From contig NZ_FOGP01000001.1 of NCBI RefSeq assembly GCF_900111255.1, forward strand, positions 470,894-534,893: DNA of 64,000 bases, written 5' to 3'. The DNA comes from Parafannyhessea umbonata. GTDB taxonomy: Bacteria; Actinomycetota; Coriobacteriia; Coriobacteriales; Atopobiaceae. Shown in pieces: positions 37,545 to 46,410 of this stretch (positions are counted from its first letter, which is position 1; every line of letters starts with the position of its first letter). Under the pieces are notes generated by a model. The model was not told the DNA's origin. It saw nothing but the letters and a program-made list of their open reading frames with translations, and ran no database searches. The translations under genes were made by a program, and so were the position numbers.

Positions 37545-38108
37545 GTGGCATCTCTGAGCATCAACGACCTCAAGGTCGGCCTCGGCGTCAACATCAAGGG
37601 CAAGGACTGTGTCATCCTCGAGGCACAGCATGTCAAGCCTGGCAAGGGCAACACCTACGTTCGCACCAAGTACCGTGACATCCGCACCGGTCGCGTGAAC
37701 GAGGAGAACTTCCAGCAGTCTGCCAAGTTCGAGAGCGTCAACATGCAGACGCGCGAGATGCAGTACCTCTACGCTGACGGCGAGACCTACTGGTTCATGG
37801 ACATGAACACCTACGAGCAGATTCCCGTCGAGGACTCCCTCATCGGCGAGAACGACAAGTTCCTGAAGGAGAACGACGTCTGCCTTCTCCAGTATGCCAA
37901 CGACGTTCTCTACGCGGTCCAGCCGCCCACCTTCATCGAGGTCGAGATCACCGAGACCGATCCCGGCTTCAAGGGCGACACCGTCCAGGGCGGCACCAAG
38001 CCCGCGACCATCGAGACCGGTGCCACCATCCAGGTTCCCATGTACCTGAACCAGGGCGAGATCATCAAGGTCGATACGCGTGACGGCAAGTTCGTCTCCC
38101 GCGTCTAG
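37545..38108 (+). CDS. efp: Translation elongation factor P
   Basis: This 187-residue, three-domain EF-P relieves ribosome stalling at polyproline. Domain I carries the tip loop KPGKGN, where Lys34 corresponds to the residue modified in many bacteria. Whether it is modified here is unknown, and no modification gene is in the window. The GTG start at 37545 gives the usual length; the frame continues upstream without conservation. It is a single-gene unit between a consensus -10 and a GC hairpin. Confidence 0.95.
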   Translation: MASLSINDLKVGLGVNIKGKDCVILEAQHVKPGKGNTYVRTKYRDIRTGRVNEENFQQSAKFESVNMQTREMQYLYADGETYWFMDMNTYEQIPVEDSLIGENDKFLKENDVCLLQYANDVLYAVQPPTFIEVEITETDPGFKGDTVQGGTKPATIETGATIQVPMYLNQGEIIKVDTRDGKFVSRV

Positions 38109-38128
38109 GGACTGGCACATTGACTGCA

Positions 38129-38162
38129 GGGGCCCGCGAGCGCAGCTGCGTTGGCGGGCCCC
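38129..38162 (+). terminator. Hairpin terminator after efp
   Basis: GGGGCCCGC and GCGGGCCCC pair perfectly around a 16-base loop, followed by TTCGT. The U tract is weak. Confidence 0.65.
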
Positions 38163-38183
38163 TTCGTGCCAAAGGCGACAGTG

Positions 38184-38212
38184 ATGACGCCCCTCTCCCA
38201 AAGGCTATACTT
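38184..38212 (+). promoter_or_regulatory. Promoter of the asp23-nusB-xseB-tlyA unit
   Basis: ATGACG, a 17-base spacer and TATACT form a good sigma-70-type promoter about 60 bases upstream of the Asp23 gene. Confidence 0.6.
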
Positions 38213-38272
38213 GAGCACGAAGACCTGCGGCCGGCTTGGCCTCAGGTCGGGTTACTTCGAAAGGACCTTCAC

Positions 38273-38635
38273 ATGAGCGAAAGCGAGCTCTTCATAGCGG
38301 GAATCGGCGTCTCCAAGAGCGTCGTCTCTACCATCGTCACCCTTGCGGCCGAGAAGGTCGAGGGCGTCGTCCGCGTCGGCGGCAACGACATCGCCTCCAA
38401 TCTCGTGTCCGTATTCACGAGTCGTGCGGTTCCGCCCGAGGCAACCGTCGAGTCCGAGGTGGTCGACGGCGAGCTTAAGGTCGCCGTCCATCTTGCCGTG
38501 TTCTACGGCTATCCGTTCACCAAGCTTGCGGCGTCCGTTCGCGCCGCCATCGCGACCGCGATTCGCGAGCAGGTCGGCGTCGAGGTCGGCTCGGTGGACA
38601 TCTGCATCGATTCACTCGTTTTCCCCAAGGAGTAG
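38273..38635 (+). CDS. Asp23/Gls24 family envelope stress protein
   Basis: This 120-residue Asp23/Gls24 domain protein shows FIAGIGVSKSVVSTIVTLAAEKVEGVVRVGG and a C-terminal AIREQVGVEVGSVDICIDSLVF. In Firmicutes such proteins sit at the membrane and affect envelope stress; here the gene is fixed just upstream of nusB, a common position. AAAGGA lies before the ATG. The stop is 6 bases from the nusB GTG. Confidence 0.9.
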   Translation: MSESELFIAGIGVSKSVVSTIVTLAAEKVEGVVRVGGNDIASNLVSVFTSRAVPPEATVESEVVDGELKVAVHLAVFYGYPFTKLAASVRAAIATAIREQVGVEVGSVDICIDSLVFPKE

Positions 38636-38641
38636 AGGGCA

Positions 38642-39196
38642 GTGTCTGATACAACTCACTTCGGCGGGCGCACCCTTGCCCGCAGCCAGGCCCTTCAGGT
38701 TCTCTTCCAGGCCGAGGCAACCAACAGGACCGTCTTCGAGGTTCTCGAGGGCGACTACGCGCTCTCGCAGGGCCCGCTTGACCCGTTCGGCGAGATGCTT
38801 GCCCGCGGTACCGACGACATGCGAAGCGACCTCGACGCCATCATCGCAGAGCACTCCGTCAACTGGAGCGTCTCGCGCATGCCGAAGGTCGACCGCAACC
38901 TGCTGAGGCTCGCCCTCTACGAGATGCTCGAGGTCGACGAGGTCGCCATCCCCATCACCATCGACGAGTCCGTCGAGCTCGCCAAGGCCTACGGCTCTGA
39001 CGAGTCCTCCCGCTTCATCAACGGCCTCCTGGGCAAGGTGGCCCGCAAGCTCGAGGCCGGAGACGACGTCGTGGCGGAGGCCCGCGAGGCCGTCCGCGTC
39101 CGTGACGACCTCAAGGCCGCGGCCCAGCAGCCGAACGATGACTACGAGTACGCCGGCTCCGAAGAGCCCGACGACGGAGAGCAGGACGGCGAGTAG
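38642..39196 (+). CDS. nusB: Transcription antitermination protein NusB
   Basis: This 184-residue protein is of the NusB RNA-binding fold used in rRNA antitermination. Conserved parts are TLARSQALQVLFQAEATN near the start and VDRNLLRLALYEML, PITIDESVELAKAYG and RFINGLLGKVAR at the end of the core. The last 40 residues form an acidic tail beyond the normal domain. It uses a GTG start and is tightly packed between asp23 and xseB. Confidence 0.93.
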   Translation: MSDTTHFGGRTLARSQALQVLFQAEATNRTVFEVLEGDYALSQGPLDPFGEMLARGTDDMRSDLDAIIAEHSVNWSVSRMPKVDRNLLRLALYEMLEVDEVAIPITIDESVELAKAYGSDESSRFINGLLGKVARKLEAGDDVVAEAREAVRVRDDLKAAAQQPNDDYEYAGSEEPDDGEQDGE

Positions 39197-39198
39197 CG

Positions 39199-39522
39199 AT
39201 GGCAAAGCCCAACATCGCGCAGTACAAGACGTTTGACGATATCACTGGCCGCCTGGACCAGATCGTCGACGCGGTACGCGACAAGGAGACCTCGCTCGAG
39301 CGCTCGCTGGACCTTTTTGATGAGGCCATCGCGCTGGGGTCTAAGGCCGTTGACATGGTCGACACCACCGACTTCACCCCCGAGGAGGAGGCGCGCCTGC
39401 GCGAGAAGGAGTCCGCCAAGGCCGAAGCCGAGAAGGGCGATGCGCCTTCCGCCTCAGACGGCTCCGACGACGAGGGGGCAGACGAGGCTCCTGTCGCTTC
39501 CCAGGGGGGCGAGGAGGCGTAG
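39199..39522 (+). CDS. xseB: Exodeoxyribonuclease VII small subunit
   Basis: This 107-residue protein is the small subunit of the nuclease that degrades single-stranded DNA. The family core is in the first 70 residues (YKTFDDITGRLDQIVDAVRDKETSLERSLDLFDEAIALG). The remaining 35 residues are an acidic, disordered tail absent from most XseB proteins. The large subunit xseA, often adjacent, is not in this window. The stop is one base from the tlyA GTG. Confidence 0.9.
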   Translation: MAKPNIAQYKTFDDITGRLDQIVDAVRDKETSLERSLDLFDEAIALGSKAVDMVDTTDFTPEEEARLREKESAKAEAEKGDAPSASDGSDDEGADEAPVASQGGEEA

Positions 39523-39523
39523 C

Positions 39524-40336
39524 GTGGCCAGGCCCAAGAAACATAGACTGGATGAGGAGCTCGTTTCACGCGGGCTCTTTTCCTCTCGCGACGACGCGAT
39601 GCGAGCCGTGCTTGCCGGTGAGGTTTCGACCTCGGGCCGCAGGATGGAGAGCCCGGGCGAGCAGGTAAGGCCCGGGATCGAGCTTCACGTAAAGGGGCGC
39701 CTGCCATACGTGGGGCGTGGTGGCCTCAAGCTCGAGCGCGGCCTCGACTCGTTCGGCGTCGACCCCACGGGGATGTCCTGCCTCGACGTGGGCTGCTCCA
39801 CCGGGGGCTTTACCGACTGCCTGCTCAAGCGCGGCGCGGCATCCGTCCTGTCGGTCGACGTGGGCTACGCGCAGTTCGACTGGAGCCTGCGCGAGGACCC
39901 GCGCGTCGACCTGCGCGAGCGAACCAACATGGTCGACCTGCCCGACGACGACAATCGCTCGACCATCGACCTTGCGGTCTGCGACGTCTCGTTCACCTCG
40001 GTCAAGACCGTGCTTCCGGCCGTCGTCGAGCTGCTGCGCGGCAACGGGCGGTTCCTCACCCTGGTCAAGCCTCAGTTCGAGGCTGCCCGCGACGAGGTGG
40101 GCGAGGGCGGCGTGGTGAGCGATCCCGCCGTCCACCTGCGCGCGCTCGAGGACGTGGCACTTGCCTTTGAGTCAAGGGGCCTTGGGGTGCTGGGCGCGTG
40201 CCAAAGCCCCATTCACGGGCACAAGGGCAATGTCGAGTTCCTGCTCCTGGGTCAGCGCGGCTCCAGGGCAGACCGCGCCCTGGACTATCGGTCAGTCGTG
40301 GCCGACGGTGCGGTTGAGCTCGCCGGCGCGCTCTAG
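39524..40336 (+). CDS. tlyA: TlyA family rRNA methyltransferase/hemolysin-like protein
   Basis: This 270-residue protein has an N-terminal S4 RNA-binding domain (RLDEELVSRGLFSSRDDAMRA...) and an FtsJ/RrmJ-type methyltransferase with the SAM loop DVGCSTGGFTDCLLKRGA and KPQFE. TlyA proteins 2'-O-methylate rRNA in mycobacteria, which gives capreomycin sensitivity; whether both subunits are targets here is unknown. GTG 39524 follows GAGGAGG. It is in the asp23-nusB-xseB unit. Confidence 0.92.
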   Translation: MARPKKHRLDEELVSRGLFSSRDDAMRAVLAGEVSTSGRRMESPGEQVRPGIELHVKGRLPYVGRGGLKLERGLDSFGVDPTGMSCLDVGCSTGGFTDCLLKRGAASVLSVDVGYAQFDWSLREDPRVDLRERTNMVDLPDDDNRSTIDLAVCDVSFTSVKTVLPAVVELLRGNGRFLTLVKPQFEAARDEVGEGGVVSDPAVHLRALEDVALAFESRGLGVLGACQSPIHGHKGNVEFLLLGQRGSRADRALDYRSVVADGAVELAGAL

Positions 40337-40422
40337 GCACTTCTTCGAGAAATACTTGCGCAAGCCTGCCGCGTCGTTCGGCGCCGCGGCACGCCCGCGA
40401 GCGTCCCTCCCACCCGGTCGGG

Positions 40423-40431
40423 TGCTACACT
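40423..40431 (+). promoter_or_regulatory. Extended -10 promoter of nadK-recN
   Basis: TGCTACACT (TG, one base, TACACT) lies 37 bases before the nadK GTG. It matches the extended -10 form seen at 4584, 8523 and 30729. Confidence 0.5.
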
Positions 40432-40467
40432 CGATGGGACTATCTGACTTCATCGGGGGAGGGCGGC

Positions 40468-41322
40468 GTGAAGGTACTTCTGGTTCCCAACTATTCTCGC
40501 GAGGATGCGGTCGAGAGCGCGCGGTCCTTGTCACGGTGGCTTGAGGACGAGCGCGTCGAGGTCCAGTGGGCCCACGACAAGAAGCTCTTTCCCAACAAGG
40601 TCGTGGACACGACCGGCGTCGGTCTTGTCGTCTCCTTCGGCGGGGACGGCACGCTCCTGCGTGCCGCCAGGATCGTGGGCTACAACGAGATTCCCGTCAT
40701 CGGCATCTCCTACGGGCACCTGGGCTTTCTGACGAGCGGTGGCCCCATGGACGTCAAGTACCTCGTCGCCGAGGCCCTCTCGGGCAACCTTCACGCCTCG
40801 AGGCGAGCCACCCTGGACGTCTCGGTCGATCTGGAAGACGAGCTCGGCAACATCAGGACCGAGCGCCGCTTTGCCCTGAACGACCTCTCGCTCACGCATG
40901 GCATCAAGGGCGACATGATCGTCTTCGACGTGTCCGTCTCGGGCCACCACATCGACACCCTCCGCGCCGACGGCTTCGTGGTCTCGACCGCCACGGGCTC
41001 GACGGGCTACGCTCTCTCGGCCGGCGGCCCCATCGTTTCTCCTGACTACGGAGGCATGGTCTGCGTTCCCGTCGCCCCGCACACGATCCTGGCGCGCGCG
41101 TTTCTGACCTCGCCCTCTGACGTCGTCGAGATTGCGATCAACCCCGAGCGCAAGTCCGAGCGGCTCTTCTTTGCCGATGGCCAGCTCGTGGGAGGGGAGG
41201 GGCTCGTCGCCCAGCGCGCGACCGTGCGCCGCGGCCCAGGTGACCTCATCCTTCTTGACCGCAACTCCAAGAGCTTCTATCAGTCCGTTTCTCGTGTCTT
41301 CTACGGAAGGGCCGGAGAGTAG
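40468..41322 (+). CDS. nadK: NAD kinase
   Basis: This 284-residue enzyme phosphorylates NAD to NADP. The catalytic loop SFGGDGTLLRAAR, the LNDLSLTHG substrate segment and the glycine-rich STATGSTGYALSAGGP are all present. The GTG start has GGGGGAGGG upstream. The stop is 6 bases from recN. The tlyA-nadK-recN order is common in actinobacteria and Firmicutes. Confidence 0.95.
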   Translation: MKVLLVPNYSREDAVESARSLSRWLEDERVEVQWAHDKKLFPNKVVDTTGVGLVVSFGGDGTLLRAARIVGYNEIPVIGISYGHLGFLTSGGPMDVKYLVAEALSGNLHASRRATLDVSVDLEDELGNIRTERRFALNDLSLTHGIKGDMIVFDVSVSGHHIDTLRADGFVVSTATGSTGYALSAGGPIVSPDYGGMVCVPVAPHTILARAFLTSPSDVVEIAINPERKSERLFFADGQLVGGEGLVAQRATVRRGPGDLILLDRNSKSFYQSVSRVFYGRAGE

Positions 41323-41328
41323 CAACGC

Positions 41329-42963
41329 ATGATTGACGAACTTCACGTACAGGACGTCGCGCTCATCCGCGAGGCGTCCATCATCCCCGCGCGCGGCCTT
41401 ACGGTGCTGACCGGAGAGACCGGAACCGGAAAGTCCGCGCTCCTCTCGTCAGTCAAGCTGCTGATGGGAGAGCGCGCCGACGCCTCTGCCGTGCGCGAGG
41501 GGGCAGACGCCCTGTGCGTGGAGGGTCGGTTCTTCGAGCCTGGGGGAGATCCCGACGGGACCGTCGTGCGTCGTCGCGTGGAGGCCGCGGGTCGCGGACG
41601 CGTCGAGGTTGACGGGCACATGGCATCAGTGCGCGAGCTCGCCGAGGGGCCGGGAGCGACCATCGACCTGTGCGGCCAGCACGAGCACCAGCGTCTGCTG
41701 CAGGGCTCGACTCACGTCCAGATGCTGGACGCCTGGGTGGGCGATGCCGCCCAGGAGGCACTCAAGGCATACCGGAACGCCCTCGACGCCGCCCGCGATG
41801 CGCAGAGCGAGCTCGAGCGGAAGGTGGAGATGAGCCGCTCGGCCGGCGAGAGGCTCGAGGAGGCGGAGTTCGTCCTCAGGCGCATCGACGAGGTCGGGCC
41901 TGCGGAGGGCGAGTACGAGGAGCTCGAGCAGACGCTTCCCAAGGCGGAGCACGCCGAGTCGCTCATGCGCTCGGCCACTGAGGCGCGCGAGGCCATGTCC
42001 GGCGACGGGGGCGCGGAGGACGTCCTGTCCTCCGTCGTCTCGGACCTCAGGGGAGCCGCGCGAAACGACGAGCGCCTGGGCGCGCTGGCAGACCGCGTCG
42101 AGAGCTCGCTCATCGACCTGGAGGACGTCTCGGCGGAGCTTCGCGACTACGCCGAGGCGATGGACTTCGACGGCGACAGGCTCGCTCAGATGCAGGAGAG
42201 GATGGGCGAGCTGCAGGGGCTCCTGCGCAGCTATGGCCCGCGCATGCAGGACGTGCTCGAGAGGCGCGCCAAGGCAGCAGAGCTCGTGAGCGCGGCCCAC
42301 GACGGCGACGCGGTCGTGCGCGCTGCGCAGGAGACGCTCGACGCCGCCGAGGCCGAGCTGCGCGCGAGGGCCGACGAGCTCGACGCCGTCAGGCGAGAGG
42401 CCGCCCCCAAGCTTGCCGCCGCCATTACCGACCAGATGGCGTTCCTCCAGATGGGCTCCGCCTCGCTCGAGCTCGGCTTCGAGCGGCTCGACCGCGCCCA
42501 GTGGACGAGCGTCGGCCCCAGCAGGGTCGAGATGACCTATCGTCCCGCCGCGGGCCTGAGCGCAAGGCCCCTCAGGCGCATCGCGTCGGGCGGCGAAGTC
42601 TCTCGCGTGATGCTCGCGTGCAAGGTCGTGCTGGGCGACGCCGACGGCACCGACACCCTGGTGTTCGATGAGGTCGACGCCGGCGTGGGAGGTGCGACGG
42701 CCGTGGCACTGGCGCAGGTCCTCGCGCGGCTCGCGCAGACGCACCAGGTCATCGTCGTCACGCACTTGGCCCAGGTGGCCGTGGTCGCGCAGAAGCACTA
42801 CCTGGTGAGCAAGCGCGGCGACGAAGTGCCCGAGACAACGATCGAGGAGATCGGGGGAGAGGAGCGCGTGGCCGAGATAGCCCGCATGCTCTCGGGCGAC
42901 CAGACGCAGGCCTCCCTTGACCATGCCCGCGAGATGCTCTCGGGGGCATCCCCCACCAGCTAG
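41329..42963 (+). CDS. recN: DNA repair protein RecN
   Basis: This 544-residue SMC-like ATPase acts in double-strand break repair. Walker A is GETGTGKSALL near the N-terminus. A coiled-coil region spans about 140-370 with a central hinge. The C-terminal half holds the signature RIASGGEVSRVMLA and Walker B TLVFDEVDAGVGG. It is of normal length. It follows nadK and ends before a small GC hairpin. Confidence 0.95.
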   Translation: MIDELHVQDVALIREASIIPARGLTVLTGETGTGKSALLSSVKLLMGERADASAVREGADALCVEGRFFEPGGDPDGTVVRRRVEAAGRGRVEVDGHMASVRELAEGPGATIDLCGQHEHQRLLQGSTHVQMLDAWVGDAAQEALKAYRNALDAARDAQSELERKVEMSRSAGERLEEAEFVLRRIDEVGPAEGEYEELEQTLPKAEHAESLMRSATEAREAMSGDGGAEDVLSSVVSDLRGAARNDERLGALADRVESSLIDLEDVSAELRDYAEAMDFDGDRLAQMQERMGELQGLLRSYGPRMQDVLERRAKAAELVSAAHDGDAVVRAAQETLDAAEAELRARADELDAVRREAAPKLAAAITDQMAFLQMGSASLELGFERLDRAQWTSVGPSRVEMTYRPAAGLSARPLRRIASGGEVSRVMLACKVVLGDADGTDTLVFDEVDAGVGGATAVALAQVLARLAQTHQVIVVTHLAQVAVVAQKHYLVSKRGDEVPETTIEEIGGEERVAEIARMLSGDQTQASLDHAREMLSGASPTS

Positions 42964-42969
42964 CGTGGC

Positions 42970-42994
42970 GGCGGGTCCTCCTTGCCCCGCCTTT
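42970..42994 (+). terminator. Terminator after recN
   Basis: GGCGGG and CCCGCC pair around a 10-base loop and are followed by TTTG. The stem is short. Confidence 0.5.
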
Positions 42995-43098
42995 GTGCCG
43001 TCGTGTGGAGCCGGTCGCCAGTTGACCACTGGCGTGTGTTCAAGCCATTTTTTTCTAAAACTTTCGCGCTGAGAAAAAACCGGGGCGCCCTTGGGTTG

Positions 43099-43138
43099 TA
43101 GGATGAAATCCCGTAGAGAAGAGGAATTTTTTTACGGG
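43099..43138 (+). promoter_or_regulatory. pyrG leader with poly-T hairpin
   Basis: A possible -10 TAGGAT (43099-43104) is followed by CCCGTA (43110-43115) and TACGGG (43133-43138), which can pair with a loop containing a run of seven T. The pyrG ribosome region GGGAAGG overlaps the right arm. In Gram-positive bacteria pyrG leaders are often controlled by CTP level; this arrangement is suggestive but not the classical attenuator. Confidence 0.35.
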
Positions 43139-43149
43139 AAGGTCCCAAC

Positions 43150-44796
43150 ATGACCAAGCACATCTTTGTTACCGGCGGCGTCGTTTCATCCCTGGGAAAG
43201 GGTATCACCGCCGCGTCGCTCGGCAGGCTTCTGAAGGCACGTGGCTACAAGGTCATGATGCAGAAGGCCGATCCCTACCTGAACGTTGACCCCGGCACCA
43301 TGAGCCCCTTCCAGCACGGTGAGGTCTTCGTCACCGAGGATGGCAAGGAGACCGACCTCGACCTGGGCCACTACGAGCGCTTCATCGACGAGAACCTCAC
43401 CCGAAACTCCAACTTCACCACCGGCCTGATCTACCAGTCGCTCATCTCGCGCGAGCGCGCCGGAGACTTCCTGGGCGGCACCGTCCAGGTCATCCCGCAC
43501 GTGACCAACGAGATCAAGAGCCGCTTCCTGCGCATCGAGGAGCAGACCGACGCCGACGTCGTCATCACCGAGCTCGGCGGCACCATCGGCGACATCGAGG
43601 GCCAGTCGTTCGTCGAGGCCATCCGCCAGTTCCGCAAGGAGAAGGGCCTGGGCGAGACGCTCGTCATCCACTGCTCGCTGGTTCCCTACATCGCTGCTGC
43701 GCACGAGGTCAAGACCAAGCCGACCCAGCATTCCGTCAAGGAGCTCCGCTCGATGGGCATCCAGCCCGACTTCATCGTGTGCCGCTCCGACCACGAGGTC
43801 GACGCGGACATCCGCGCCAAGATCGCCCACTTCTGCGACGTCGACGAGGGCTGCGTGTTCGAGAACTCCGACTGCGCCTCTATCTACGACGTCCCCATGC
43901 ACCTCGCCGAGCAGGATTTCGACGGCAAGGTCCTCGACAGGCTCGGTCTCGAGCGCCGCGAGCGCGACATGAGCGCCTGGGTCTCCTTCACCGATCGCAT
44001 GCACGCCGCGAACAAGAAGGCTGACACGACCGAGATCAAGGTCGTCGGCAAGTACACGCAGCTTCCCGACGCCTACCTCTCCGTCATCGAGGCACTCCAC
44101 CACTCCGGCGTCCACTACGGCCGCCACGTCAAGATCACGCTGATCGACGGCGAGGAGCTCACGGCCGAGAACGTCGACGAGATGCTCGACGGTGCCGACG
44201 GCATCCTGGTTCCCGGCGGCTTCGGCCAGCGCGGCGTCGAGGGCAAAATTCTTGCGGCCCAGAAGGCCCGCGTCGAGAAAATTCCCTACCTGGGCGTCTG
44301 CCTCGGCCTTCAGGTGGCCGTCTCGGAGTTCGCGCGTGACGTCGCGGGCATGCCCGGCGCCAACTCCACCGAGTTCGTTCCCGGCTGCAGCTATCCCGTG
44401 ATCGACCTCATGCCCGACCAGGAGGACGTGACCGAGAAGGGCGGCACCATGCGACTTGGCGCCTATCCCTGCAAGGTTGCCCCCAACACGCTTGCGGCCG
44501 AGGCCTACGGCGAGGAGCTCATCTACGAGCGCCATCGTCACCGCTACGAGGTCAACAACGCATTCCGTCAGCAGCTGATCGACTCCGGCCTCGTCATCTC
44601 GGGCCTCTCTCCCGACGACCGCCTCGTCGAGATGGTCGAGCTTCCCGAGGACGTCCACCCCTGGTTCGTCGCCAGCCAGGCGCACCCCGAGTTTAAGAGC
44701 CGTCCGACCAACCCGGCCCCTCTTTTCCGCGAGTTCGTCCGCGCCTCCATCGCCCGCCACGAGGGCGTCGACCGTCACGAGATCTGCGCTGACTAA
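43150..44796 (+). CDS. pyrG: CTP synthase
   Basis: This 548-residue enzyme converts UTP to CTP. The N-terminal synthase domain carries FVTGGVVSSLGKGITAASLG (P-loop) and the UTP-site DPYLNVDPGTMSPFQHGEVFV. The C-terminal glutaminase domain has the nucleophile cysteine in GVCLGLQ and the late His/Glu pair in HPEFKSRP. It is full length and shows no defect. It stands alone between recN and the xer gene. Confidence 0.97.
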   Translation: MTKHIFVTGGVVSSLGKGITAASLGRLLKARGYKVMMQKADPYLNVDPGTMSPFQHGEVFVTEDGKETDLDLGHYERFIDENLTRNSNFTTGLIYQSLISRERAGDFLGGTVQVIPHVTNEIKSRFLRIEEQTDADVVITELGGTIGDIEGQSFVEAIRQFRKEKGLGETLVIHCSLVPYIAAAHEVKTKPTQHSVKELRSMGIQPDFIVCRSDHEVDADIRAKIAHFCDVDEGCVFENSDCASIYDVPMHLAEQDFDGKVLDRLGLERRERDMSAWVSFTDRMHAANKKADTTEIKVVGKYTQLPDAYLSVIEALHHSGVHYGRHVKITLIDGEELTAENVDEMLDGADGILVPGGFGQRGVEGKILAAQKARVEKIPYLGVCLGLQVAVSEFARDVAGMPGANSTEFVPGCSYPVIDLMPDQEDVTEKGGTMRLGAYPCKVAPNTLAAEAYGEELIYERHRHRYEVNNAFRQQLIDSGLVISGLSPDDRLVEMVELPEDVHPWFVASQAHPEFKSRPTNPAPLFREFVRASIARHEGVDRHEICAD

Positions 44797-44900
44797 GGCT
44801 TTTCACACATCGTCCTGACGTGCGTCTATTCGGCCGATCCGCAGCTTCGGGCATGGGATGCGGCGCATCGAGGCGAACCCATTTGAGCTAAGCTGTTCTT

Positions 44901-44930
44901 GCGGGCGGCGCGCGCGGCGCGGCGCCCGCA
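44901..44930 (+). terminator. GC hairpin between pyrG and xer
   Basis: GCGGGCG and CGCCCGC enclose a GC-only loop with further internal pairing, followed by ATTCCTTT. It may end pyrG transcripts 105 bases past the stop. Confidence 0.45.
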
Positions 44931-44999
44931 TTCCTTTACGCACGTCGGCTGTCCCCGGACGTCGGCGTCTTCAACGAAGCGATGGCGGGGAGGCCCACG

Positions 45000-45977
45000 A
45001 TGAACCTGACACAGGCCCTCGAGGAGTACCTGGGCTACCTTGCCGTCGAGCGTGGCAGCGCCGAGAACACCATCGAGTCCTATGGTCGGGACCTCCGGCG
45101 CTACGTGGCATTTCTGTCCGACCGGGGCATCGAGGCCGTGGACGGGCCGCAGCGCATGGACATCGAGGAGCACCTTGCGGCGTTGCAGGACCTGGGGCTC
45201 GCGCCCGCCTCGGTGCAGCGAGCCGCCTCGGCGATCAAGGGCTTCCACCGCTTCATGGTCGGCGAGCAGATTTGCGAGAGCCATCCCGCCGCGGACGTCA
45301 TGCTCCCGAAGAAGCCCGACCGCCTTCCGGACGTCCTCTCGCACGAGCAGGTGTTCGCGCTTCTGGACGAGCCCTTCAGGCCGGAGCTCGAGCCGAGCCC
45401 GCGCACCCTCAAGAGCGGCAAGGTCGATGTGAGGGGTCAGGCCTGCTTCCATCGCGACAAGGCTATCCTCGAGGTTCTGTACGGCTGCGGCCTGCGCGTG
45501 AGCGAACTGTGCGGCCTCGACCTGCGAGACGTTGTGTTCGAGCAGGAAGTCGTCCGCGTTATGGGCAAGGGGCTGAAGGAGCGCGTCGTCCCCATTCTGG
45601 GCACGGCGGCCGCGGCGCTCAGGGCCTACCTGGACGACTGGCGCCCGATCCTGTCGGGTTCCGGCCGCGAGAACTCGGCGGTCTTCCTGAACGTCCGCGG
45701 CGGCCGCATCACGCGCCAGGCGGTCCACGGCATCTGCGAGACCTATGGGGGCATCGTGGGCATCAAGGGGTTGCATCCCCACACGCTGCGGCATACGTAC
45801 GCCACCCACATGCTCGAGGGTGGCATGGACCTCAGGACCGTGCAGGAGCTGCTGGGCCATGCGAGCATCTCGACCACGCAGCTCTACACCCACGTCGACC
45901 GCACGCACGTGCGCATGGCCTACCTCCAGGCCCATCCCCGCGCCAGGACGGGCGCGTCGCGCTTCGAAGAAGACTGA
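45000..45977 (+). CDS. xerD: Tyrosine site-specific recombinase, XerC/XerD type
   Basis: This 325-residue recombinase probably resolves chromosome dimers at dif. An N-terminal SAM-like core-binding domain (1-105) is followed by the catalytic domain with Arg166 (GLRVSEL), Lys190, His261-x-x-Arg264 (HTLRHTYATHML), His287 (LLGHASISTT) and Tyr296. All six active residues are present. A 25-residue insert (about 128-152) before the first catalytic helix is unusual. ATG 45000 has GGGGAGG upstream; ATG 44982 does not. XerC and XerD cannot be told apart from sequence here. Confidence 0.92.
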   Translation: MNLTQALEEYLGYLAVERGSAENTIESYGRDLRRYVAFLSDRGIEAVDGPQRMDIEEHLAALQDLGLAPASVQRAASAIKGFHRFMVGEQICESHPAADVMLPKKPDRLPDVLSHEQVFALLDEPFRPELEPSPRTLKSGKVDVRGQACFHRDKAILEVLYGCGLRVSELCGLDLRDVVFEQEVVRVMGKGLKERVVPILGTAAAALRAYLDDWRPILSGSGRENSAVFLNVRGGRITRQAVHGICETYGGIVGIKGLHPHTLRHTYATHMLEGGMDLRTVQELLGHASISTTQLYTHVDRTHVRMAYLQAHPRARTGASRFEED

Positions 45978-46014
45978 CGCCTTGGCCGCGGCGCGTCTCG
46001 TGCCGCATCCCATT

Positions 46015-46123
46015 GGCCACGCAGCCTCCCACACACCCGTGGGACGGCCTGACACCGTCCGTGGGAGGGTCCCCCACCGGCGTGGGACGATGTCCCACCA
46101 ACCGTGGGATGGCCCCACACCGT
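46015..46123. repeat. Four-copy 22-bp palindromic tandem repeat
   Basis: Four tandem units start at 46037, 46059, 46080 and 46102 (periods 22, 21, 22), with a half unit before the first. Each begins (C/G)CGTGGGA and ends in a CCCAC/ACACC-type block, so each can fold into a small hairpin: GTGGGA-CGATG-TCCCAC in unit 3 is perfect. Units 1 and 4 agree at 19 of 22 bases. It lies between the xer gene and the mraZ promoter and codes for nothing recognisable. Confidence 0.8.
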
Positions 46124-46410
46124 CGTCTGGGCGACGCACTCGAGCGGCTCGAACTTTGGGGCCCATGGCGGAAAAGGTTGCCCTAGAGGGGAGGAACGCG
46201 TGTTTCTCGACACCTCGCAATAATGTGTCAGCGCAATATAAATGCAGGTAAATGGCTGTATCGTAAGCGGCGCGAACGACCAGTGGGAGCGCTTCATATT
46301 CCCGTCACATTAGCGTACGGCACGGGTGCGAAAAGCTTCCTGCGGTTTGTGTTGCAGAACGCTTGTTCTTACAACATGTAGTGCCTAATTCCCCATTGGC
46401 CACCACTCGG
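46124..46410. other. Intergenic stretch upstream of mraZ without recognised genes
   Basis: About 290 bases lie between the palindromic repeat and the mraZ operator region. Composition turns AT-richer after 46200. I find no gene, RNA fold or strong terminator. Together with the repeat and the operator region it makes a 559-base gap, the longest in the window. Confidence 0.5.
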
